From contig DASUBV010000128.1 of assembly GCA_035763085.1 (NCBI GenBank), positions 1-19,992 on the forward strand: 19,992 nucleotides of DNA. Reading direction: 5' to 3'. Source of the DNA: DASUBV01 sp035763085. GTDB lineage: Bacteria > Actinomycetota > Actinomycetes > Streptosporangiales > Streptosporangiaceae. The notes under the pieces were generated by a model. That model had not been told where the DNA came from and did no database searches. It saw only the letters and a list, made by a program, of their open reading frames with translations. Shown here in pieces: positions 14,352 through 19,992 of the stretch. The translations under genes were made by a program, and so were the position numbers. Positions within the stretch are counted from its first letter, which is position 1; every line of letters starts with the position of its first letter.

Positions 14352-15367
14352 ACGCCGACCACGCTGAGACCCGCTCCCCTCATCTGGACCTCGAGGACCT
14401 GATCGCCGAGGCGGCCGGACGGCCGGCCGGCGACCGGGCCCGGGCACATCTCGCGCGCTGCGGGCAGTGCCGTGCCGAGGCAGGCCGCTGGAACCTCGTG
14501 GCCGCCGGTGTCCGCGGCCTGGCGGCCGCTGCCCTGGAGACAGCCTCGCCGGGCGCGTTCTCGCCGGGGACAGTCTCGCCGGCGCCCTCGCCGGGGGCAG
14601 GCCAGCCAGCCGGCCCGCGGAGCGCCCGGCACCGCGTCCTGGCCGGGTCCCGGCCGCGCACGATGCTGGCCGCCGCGGCGGCCGTGCTGGTCCTGCTCGG
14701 CGGCGCCGGCTACTGGGCCGCCGCCTCGCTCACCGGGAACCCGCCCGGCGCGGTGCTCACCGCGGTCGGCGGGTGTACCGGTCTCAAGCTGGCCAGCGGG
14801 ACGCTGGAGCCGGTGCACGGCAGGCGCCTGGTCATCAGGACGGCCAGCGGGCGGCCGGTGACGGTCGCCACGACGGCGTCCACCCGGGTGAGCGTGGCCG
14901 GCGCGCTGCTGCGCGACATCACCGACGGAGCGCCGGTCATCGTGCTCGGCCCGCGCTCCGGCTCGGCGATCGCGGCCGCCACCGTCACCCTCGGGCCGCC
15001 ACCCGGCGGGAACGGAAACGGCACCCTGCGGCTGACGCCGCCGCCGGGCTGGGCCGCGGCCCGCGGGACCGTGCAGGACGCGAGCGCCGCCGGCTTCACC
15101 GTTCTCACGCCCGGCGGGTCCCGGATTCCGGTGTCGACGACCCGTGACACCAACGTGTTCGTGCCCGACGCCCGCCTGGGCCAGCTGCAGGCCGGCGTCA
15201 CCACCGTGGCCCTGGGCCACGCCCGGCCGGACGGGACGCTGACGGCCATCGGCGTGCTGCAGCAGCCGGCCGGGTCGCCGTTCCACGCGCAGTTCAATGC
15301 GATTCGCGGCTGCTCGCCCGCCACGGTGGCCGGCGCGCTAGCGGCGGCGCTGAAGTCAGCCGGCTGA
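14348..15367 (+). CDS. Membrane anti-sigma factor with two DUF5666-like repeats
   Basis: A 339-aa protein that should hold the sigma factor at the membrane. The cytoplasmic part has the zinc anti-sigma motif His34-xxx-Cys38-xx-Cys41 (HLARCGQC). A Ser-Pro-Gly-rich linker (66-90) leads to one membrane helix (about 106-127). The rest is outside: two similar beta-rich repeats, 147-217 (ASGTLEPVHGRRLVIRTASG to VIVLGPRSG) and 237-306 (ARGTVQDASAAGFTVLTPGG to TVALGHARPDGTLTAIGVL). Each follows the DUF5666 pattern. Cys143 and Cys322 flank the repeats and are the only extracellular cysteines, so a disulfide is possible. Most zinc anti-sigma factors have short or no ectodomains. Confidence 0.85.
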   Translation: MNADHAETRSPHLDLEDLIAEAAGRPAGDRARAHLARCGQCRAEAGRWNLVAAGVRGLAAAALETASPGAFSPGTVSPAPSPGAGQPAGPRSARHRVLAGSRPRTMLAAAAAVLVLLGGAGYWAAASLTGNPPGAVLTAVGGCTGLKLASGTLEPVHGRRLVIRTASGRPVTVATTASTRVSVAGALLRDITDGAPVIVLGPRSGSAIAAATVTLGPPPGGNGNGTLRLTPPPGWAAARGTVQDASAAGFTVLTPGGSRIPVSTTRDTNVFVPDARLGQLQAGVTTVALGHARPDGTLTAIGVLQQPAGSPFHAQFNAIRGCSPATVAGALAAALKSAG

Positions 15368-18019
15368 CCCCGGCGACCCCGCCCCTGGCACGCGGCCGTC
15401 CGGTGCCAGGGGCATGGACCGCAGCCGGACGCCGCAGGCCCGGAAGATGGCGTTGCCGATGGCCGGGGCGACGGCGATGATCGGCGTCTCGCCGCCGCCC
15501 GCCGGCGGGCAGTCCGGCTGGTCCAGCAGGATCACCTCGATCTCGGGCAGGTCGGCCAGCCGCGGCACCCGGTAGGCGCCCAGCCCGGCGTTGCGGATCC
15601 GCCCGCCGGCGAAGTCGATCGCCTCGAACAGCGCCGGGCCCAGCCCCATCATGAGCGCGCCCTCGACCTGGTTGGCCAGCCCGTCGGGATGCACGATGGC
15701 GCCGCAGTCGAACGCGGTGACCAGCCGCAGCACCGTCAGCGTGCCGTCGGGCGCGACCCGGACGGTGGCGGCGGTGGCGACCCGGCCGTCCTTCTCCCGA
15801 CCGGCCGCGATGCCGGTGCCGTGCCCGGCTTCTGCCGGGCCGGGCCAGCCCGCGGCATCGGCGGCCGCGCGCAGCACCGCGGCCAGCCGCTCGTCTTCCA
15901 GGTGCGCCAGCCGCAGGGCGAGCGGGTCGGCCCCGGTCGCGGCGGCCAGCTCGTCGATGTGGCACTCGCGGGCGAAGTTGTTCGCGGTGGCGGCCAGCGC
16001 CCGGTAGGAGCCGATGGCCAGCGGCGAGACCGCCGGCTGGTAGCGCAGCCGCTGGTGCGGGATCTTGTAGGGCGGCTCCAGCCCGACCGCGCCGGAGTTG
16101 ATGTTGGTGCACGACCAGCCGGTCAGCTCGCCGCCGGGCCCGGCCGAGCCGCTGACGTCGATGACGGCGGCCGGGCGCAGGTACCCGTTCTGGAATTCCT
16201 CCTGCCGGGTCCACTGGACGTGCACCGGCACGCCCGCGGCGCGCGCCAGCCGGGCCGCCTCCAGCGCCACCACGCTGCCGTGCTTGCCGCCGAACCCGCC
16301 GCCGTAGTCGGGCACCACGACCTGCACCTGCGCCTCGGCGAGGCCGAGCGCGGCAGCCAGCTCGCCGCGGGCCCGGAACGGCGTCGAGGTACCGGTCCAC
16401 ACGGTCAGGCCGCCGTCGTCGCGCCACTGCGCCAGCGCCGAGCGGGGCTCCAGCGGCGCGTGCGCGACGTAGGCGGCGGTGTAGGTCGCGTCGCGGCGGA
16501 CCGGCCCGGCGGCCAGCGCCGCGCCGGCGTCGCCCTGGTCGTGCTCGAACGGCCCGCGCAGGCCCGTCCCGCCCGCCGGGTGCGCGCGCAGCCAGGACTC
16601 CAGGGTGGCGGGCGTGACGGGTTCCGGCTCATCCCACTCGGCGGCCTGCCACAGGGCCTGGACCCGGCCGAGCGCCTGGCGGGCGGCCGCCGCGGTGCCG
16701 GCGATCACGCCGATGAAGTCCCCGTCGCGGACGACCGTCACGCCGGGCAGCGCCGCCGCGGCCGCGGTGTCGGCGGAGACCAGCCGCGCGCCGTGCGCGG
16801 GCAGCTGCAGCGCGCAGCCGTGCCGCATGCCGGGCAGCCGCACGTCGGCTGGGAACTGCTTGGCGCCGGTCGCCGCGCGGGCCGCGCCCGCCGCCGGGGC
16901 GGCATGCCCGGCAACGTGCCAGTCCCGGGCGGCGGACACCTCGGCACCGGCCGGGACCCGCTCGACCCGGCGCTGGCCGGCCACCAGGTCGGCGTAGCTG
17001 ACCGAGGGCGCGCCGTCCGGCCCGGCCACCATCCCGCCGGCGGCCCGCAGCTGCCCGGCCGGCAGCCCGAACCGGGCGGCAGCCGCCTCGGTCAGCAGCC
17101 GCCGGGCCGCGGCCGCTGCGGCGCGCAGCGGGGGACCGGCGTGCGGCATGCCCCGGCTGCCGAAGGTGCCCAGGTCGAACGGCGAGGTTCCGGTGTCGCC
17201 CATGGCCACCGTCACGGCGGGCACCGGGACGGCCAGCTCCTCGGCCACCAGCAGGGCCAGCGCCGTCCGGGTGCCCTGGCCGCCCTCGACCTTCCCGGTA
17301 TACGCGGTGACCGCGCCATCGCCGCCGACATGCACCCAGGCGTCGTCGGGCGCGTCGAAGCCGGGCGGCCCGGCGGCTTCCTGCCCGCCGGGCGCGTCGT
17401 CGGCCACCACCGTCATCAGCCCGTCGGGCATGGCCGCCGCGAACGCCTCCGGTGACTGCCGGGCCAGGTCCCACGGCACCGCCGGGCGCCGTGCCCCGTC
17501 CGGGTATCCCGGTGCCGGATAGTCCGGTACCGGAGTATCCGGCACTTCAGTCAGCAGCTCCGGCTGCTCCAGCAGCTCGGCGGCCCGGTGCACGGCTCGG
17601 CGGATCCGCGGGTAGGTGCAGCACCGGCAGATGTTGCCGAGCTCGGCGGCGATCCGCTCGTCGTCGGGATGCGGGACCCGGGCCAGCAGCGCCGCCGTCG
17701 CGGTCAGCCAGCCCGGCGTGCAGTACCCGCACTGCAGCGCCCCGGTCTCCAGCCAGGCCTGCTGCACCGGATGCAGGTAGCCGTCCTCGGCCAGGCCCTC
17801 GGCCGTGGTGACCCGCTGCCCGGCCGCCTCCGTCGCGGGCAGCTGGCAGGCCGCCACCGCGCGGCGGCCGACCAGCACCGTGCACGCGCCGCAGGCTCCC
17901 TCCCCGCAGCCGAGCTTGGGCCCGGTGACGCCGGCGGCGCGCAGTGCCGACAGCAGAGTGGCGTCGCTGTCGGCGCCGATCTCGCGCGGGGTCCCGTTAA
18001 TGATGATCGTGAACGCCAT
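15356..18019 (-). CDS. Molybdenum hydroxylase, fused [2Fe-2S] and molybdopterin subunits (IorAB-like)
   Basis: An 887-aa enzyme of the xanthine oxidase family. Residues 1-150 form the iron-sulfur subunit: Cys38, 43, 46 and 58 bind the plant-type cluster and Cys97, 100, 131 and 133 (QCGYC, ICRCC) the second. A Pro-rich linker (155-180) joins the molybdopterin part, with EGGQGTRTAL near 245, GGGFGGK at 573-579, IGSYRALAATANNFARE near 669-685, and the active-site Glu844 in GGGETP. The layout matches isoquinoline 1-oxidoreductase A and B, normally two genes. There is no FAD domain, so electrons would go to another acceptor. GAGGA lies before ATG 18019. Its end overlaps the anti-sigma gene by 12 bases, convergent. 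No cofactor or maturation genes are in view. Substrate unknown (N-heterocycle or aldehyde). Confidence 0.92.
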   Translation of the reverse strand: MAFTIIINGTPREIGADSDATLLSALRAAGVTGPKLGCGEGACGACTVLVGRRAVAACQLPATEAAGQRVTTAEGLAEDGYLHPVQQAWLETGALQCGYCTPGWLTATAALLARVPHPDDERIAAELGNICRCCTYPRIRRAVHRAAELLEQPELLTEVPDTPVPDYPAPGYPDGARRPAVPWDLARQSPEAFAAAMPDGLMTVVADDAPGGQEAAGPPGFDAPDDAWVHVGGDGAVTAYTGKVEGGQGTRTALALLVAEELAVPVPAVTVAMGDTGTSPFDLGTFGSRGMPHAGPPLRAAAAAARRLLTEAAAARFGLPAGQLRAAGGMVAGPDGAPSVSYADLVAGQRRVERVPAGAEVSAARDWHVAGHAAPAAGAARAATGAKQFPADVRLPGMRHGCALQLPAHGARLVSADTAAAAALPGVTVVRDGDFIGVIAGTAAAARQALGRVQALWQAAEWDEPEPVTPATLESWLRAHPAGGTGLRGPFEHDQGDAGAALAAGPVRRDATYTAAYVAHAPLEPRSALAQWRDDGGLTVWTGTSTPFRARGELAAALGLAEAQVQVVVPDYGGGFGGKHGSVVALEAARLARAAGVPVHVQWTRQEEFQNGYLRPAAVIDVSGSAGPGGELTGWSCTNINSGAVGLEPPYKIPHQRLRYQPAVSPLAIGSYRALAATANNFARECHIDELAAATGADPLALRLAHLEDERLAAVLRAAADAAGWPGPAEAGHGTGIAAGREKDGRVATAATVRVAPDGTLTVLRLVTAFDCGAIVHPDGLANQVEGALMMGLGPALFEAIDFAGGRIRNAGLGAYRVPRLADLPEIEVILLDQPDCPPAGGGETPIIAVAPAIGNAIFRACGVRLRSMPLAPDGRVPGAGSPGSAG

Positions 18020-18169
18020 GGATTCCTCGTCGTCGTGGCCAGCCGCCCGTCCTCATAGTGGCACCCGCTGCCGCGGCCCGGGCGGCCGACCGCTGGTCGT
18101 GATTCGTCCTGTCCCGGGCCATGTGTCCCTGACTCGGCTGCCGGGGCGGCCGCCCGCTTCGTTCTGCTG

Positions 18170-19027
18170 TCAGCCGCGGACCAGATCGGGCTCCATCTTC
18201 TTCATCAGCGCCGCCAGCGACTGCGAGCTGACAGGGACTTGCGGGATCAGCATTCCGATCGTGTCGTCCGTGCTCCAGGCGCAGATGACGACGTAGGAGC
18301 TTGTCGTCTGGCCGGTCTCGCATGCATACCGGGTATCGCCCGGCCCGCCACCCTCCTGCACCAGCGTGGCGTGCGTCAGTTCGCTGCCTATCCCGGACAA
18401 TGCCGACTTGACGGTGCTGGCCGGGCCGCTCGTGAATGGTCCGCTGTTGTCCGAGGACGGCGCGTTGATGCCGAGATACACCACGACAATGCTCGCGCCC
18501 CGGGCAGGGCTCCCGGCCGGGGCATTGGTGTAGATCGCCGCGCCGAATTTGGCGCTGGGCATTGTTGCCCGGAAATTCTGATCGAGCGCTGAGACGACAC
18601 TGCGGAACTGGCCGCTGTGCTCGTCGGCATAGTCCTGATTCAGCCCTCCTGCAGCCGCCGGAGCCGGGATGATCGCGCGGACGCTTGCTGTGGAGTTCAG
18701 GTGATGGATCAGCGCGAACACCAGCACCCCGGCCAGGACAGCGACGGCCGCTGCGCCGAAGGCCATGCCGACGACGTTGCGCCCGGGCGGCGGGGCTGGA
18801 GCGACGAGGGACGGGTCGGCGGACACGGCAGCGGTGCCTGGCGGGGCGCCGTAGCCGTGCGCCGCCTCAGGGCCGGCGGCTGCCGCATCCGGGAAAGCCG
18901 GCACGCCTGGCGGAGGCGGCATCCCTGGCGCAGCCGGTACCTCTGGCATTGCCGGCGTTTCCGGGGGAGCCGGCGTTTCTGGCTCGTCCGATCGGGGGGC
19001 CGGCTCCGCAGGCTCCGGGCCGTTCAT
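18170..19027 (-). CDS. Single-pass membrane protein with Pro-rich cytoplasmic N-terminus, function unknown
   Basis: A 285-aa protein I cannot assign to a family. Residues 1-75 are rich in Pro, Glu and Ala, with short repeats around PETPAMPEVPAAPGMPPPPG. One membrane helix follows (NVVGMAFGAAAVAVLAGVLV, about 83-105), and about 175 residues lie outside. The outer part has two cysteines (YACETG and VICAWS) about 18 residues apart, likely a disulfide. Pro-rich plus one helix plus a compact ectodomain is common in actinomycete cell-surface proteins. GAGG lies five bases before ATG 19027; a GTG at 19048 with an equally good site would add seven residues. It lies upstream of the molybdenum hydroxylase on the same strand, 150 bases away, but a shared transcript is uncertain. 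Confidence 0.75.
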   Translation of the reverse strand: MNGPEPAEPAPRSDEPETPAPPETPAMPEVPAAPGMPPPPGVPAFPDAAAAGPEAAHGYGAPPGTAAVSADPSLVAPAPPPGRNVVGMAFGAAAVAVLAGVLVFALIHHLNSTASVRAIIPAPAAAGGLNQDYADEHSGQFRSVVSALDQNFRATMPSAKFGAAIYTNAPAGSPARGASIVVVYLGINAPSSDNSGPFTSGPASTVKSALSGIGSELTHATLVQEGGGPGDTRYACETGQTTSSYVVICAWSTDDTIGMLIPQVPVSSQSLAALMKKMEPDLVRG

Positions 19028-19048
19028 TTCCGCCTCAGCTGGATCCAC

Positions 19049-19518
19049 AGGGCCGCCTCAGATCGCACATTTTGTCAGATATCGTAGGCGTTTATTTCAG
19101 GGCCCGGTAGTCGTCAGGGTCGCTGTCCGGGGTCAGTAGGAGAACGCTGCCGGAGGCCGAGCGCCGTTTCCCGGAAAGGACGGCCAGGCAGCTGACAGCC
19201 AGCCAGCCGAACGCGGTGCAGTTGCCGGAATCACCGGCCCGAAGGGTCGCCGGGAGGGCACGGGCGTGGCGTGAGCGGTGCGGCCGGCCGGCGTGCTGAC
19301 CACGATCGCGAGGCCAGCCCCGCAGAGAAACATGAGCAGCGGCCCGCTGCCGGACCCCTGCATGCCTGCAGGTGCGGCGCCGGGGACACCGGCCGTGCCG
19401 AGAACAGCGGCCATACCCGGAGCACCGGCGCCAGGCTAGGTTGAGGCAACCGTACCCAGGCGTGTGGGTGCGGGCCGGGCCGCGGCCCGGAGTCCGCCTT
19501 GCCCCCAGCGGAGGATCC
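19049..19518. other. Gene-poor stretch with a possible decayed reading frame
   Basis: These 470 bases hold no gene I would call. On the minus strand a frame starting at ATG 19414 contains the hydrophobic run GPLLMFLCGAGLAIVV. A different minus frame, ending at 19092, has a protein-like tail (FGWLAVSCLAVLSGKRR, then LLTPDSDPDDYRALK). The two could be parts of one small membrane protein joined by a frameshift near 19230-19260. The evidence is only amino-acid character, so this is weak. Confidence 0.25.
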
Positions 19519-19845
19519 ATGTCCGGAACTGTCGCGTCCCCCGGCCCGGCGGCCCCGTCCGAGCCTGCGCCCGCCCCGCGGCGCAAGCCGCGGACCGATG
19601 GCGCCGCGGTCAAGGAGATCAACGAGGCGCTGGAGGTGATCCGGCACCGGGCCGAGGAGATCCGCAGCGCGCCCGAGCAGCACAAGCCCCGGCTGGTGGT
19701 GTCGGCCCAGGTGCGCGGGACCAGCATCCTGGACAAGATCGCCGACGCGGTGAACAAGTTCTGCGGCCAGCAGCGCTCAGATTACTCCGAGGTCGGTAGG
19801 CTGGCAACATGCAGAGAATCGTCGGGGTTGTCAGGCTGTCGGTAG
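19519..19845 (+). CDS. Short ORF, probably a 3'-truncated host gene
   Basis: 108 codons from ATG 19519, with GGAGG five bases before the start. Residues 1-28 are Pro/Ala/Arg-rich. Residues 29-83 look like a real soluble segment: AAVKEINEALEVIRHRAEEI, then KPRLVVSAQVRGTSILDKIA and DAVNKFCG. From residue 84 on (QQRSDYSEVGRLATCRESSG) the composition changes and the last 37 bases overlap the recombinase start. A segment like ILDKIADAVNKFCG is what often comes just before the membrane helices of DUF1003-type proteins, which are absent here. I infer that the gene is cut near 19768 and ends in sequence of another origin. It may instead be a complete small protein. Confidence 0.55.
   Translation: MSGTVASPGPAAPSEPAPAPRRKPRTDGAAVKEINEALEVIRHRAEEIRSAPEQHKPRLVVSAQVRGTSILDKIADAVNKFCGQQRSDYSEVGRLATCRESSGLSGCR
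19797..19802 (+). promoter_or_regulatory. -10 box TAGGCT of the recombinase gene
   Basis: TAGGCT (TANNNT type) ends six bases before ATG 19809, the same motif and spacing as at the histidine kinase gene. No Shine-Dalgarno is seen, so a leaderless message is likely. No convincing -35 box. Confidence 0.5.
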
Positions 19846-19992
19846 AGCGTGACGAGAGCACGTCTCCGGAGCGTCAGCGGGAGATCATCGCGGCGGCGGC
19901 CGTGGCCCGCCAGGGTCAGGTGATCGGGTGGGCTGAGGATCTTGACATCAGCGCTACGAAGGTGCCGCCGCTGAAACGCCCCGCTCTCCTCA
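19809..19992 (+). CDS. Serine recombinase, N-terminal fragment
   Basis: The first 61 codons of a recombinase that runs off the right edge. The protein opens MQRIVGVVRLSVERDESTSP then ERQREIIAAAAVARQGQVIG, WAEDLDISATKVPPLKRPAL. This is the resolvase/invertase catalytic domain of actinomycete serine recombinases: the VVRLS strand end carries the likely nucleophile Ser11, followed by the TSPERQRE helix and the DLDxS...P..RP segment. Large members of this group act as integrases of phages and integrative elements. The remaining length, and so the choice between large integrase and small resolvase, is out of view. Start at ATG 19809. Confidence 0.85.
   Translation, partial: MQRIVGVVRLSVERDESTSPERQREIIAAAAVARQGQVIGWAEDLDISATKVPPLKRPALL

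Noticed and set aside
15689..17455. 588-codon plus-strand frame over the molybdenum hydroxylase gene
   Set aside because: Antisense shadow; no domain, and the opposite strand has all motifs of the enzyme.
17490..17560. Short repeats of TCCGG/CCGGTA type in the hydroxylase linker as a DNA repeat array
   Set aside because: They are explained by the Pro/Tyr/Asp-rich linker codons and are not regular in length.

Overview
The window is a 20 kb piece of a high-GC actinomycete chromosome. The evidence is the strong third-position GC bias in every gene, GTG starts, four-base GTGA/ATGA overlaps inside operons, start codons preceded by a TANNNT -10 box (leaderless type), Tat-type lipoprotein export, and families typical of Actinobacteria (DUF3291, DrrAB exporters, small NarL-type two-component pairs, ECF sigma with zinc anti-sigma). 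Genus and species cannot be read from the sequence. Most of the window is ordinary chromosome. The right edge holds the start of a serine recombinase, so a mobile element may begin there.

Layout. (1) 1-2680, minus strand: a peptide/nickel-type ABC importer operon, binding lipoprotein then permease B then the first codons of permease C, which runs off the left edge. (2) 2681-3011: a divergent control region with two nested inverted repeats and a 26-bp perfect palindrome. (3) 3012-3524: a DUF3291 protein. (4) 3582-4490, minus strand: a putative toxin-antitoxin pair whose antitoxin seems to start at an ATT codon, behind a promoter with a 10-bp palindrome. (5) 4669-5802: an amidohydrolase. (6) 5961-7368: a small Cys-rich protein, then a divergent DUF2000 / Lrp-AsnC pair. 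(7) 7381-8785: a divergent MarR regulator / alpha-beta hydrolase pair around a near-perfect 31-bp inverted repeat. (8) 8858-9463: a two-repeat alpha-beta barrel protein, followed by a 36-bp perfect palindrome acting as terminator between convergent units. (9) 9605-13096: a DrrAB-type exporter divergent from a compact histidine kinase / response regulator pair. (10) 13167-13550: a VOC protein. (11) 13749-15367: an ECF sigma factor and its zinc anti-sigma factor, which carries two DUF5666-like repeats outside the membrane. (12) 15356-18019, minus strand: a molybdenum hydroxylase with iron-sulfur and molybdopterin subunits fused in one chain. (13) 18170-19027, minus strand: a single-pass membrane protein. 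(14) 19519-19992: a short ORF that looks cut off, overlapped by the start of a serine recombinase.

How the genes work together. Most units are small regulator-plus-target modules: MarR with hydrolase, Lrp with DUF2000, two-component pair with drug-type exporter, sigma with anti-sigma, antitoxin with toxin. The points most worth following up are the ATT-start antitoxin with its operator, the duplicated ectodomain of the anti-sigma factor, and the recombinase junction at the right edge. No CRISPR array, rRNA, tRNA or complete insertion sequence was seen.
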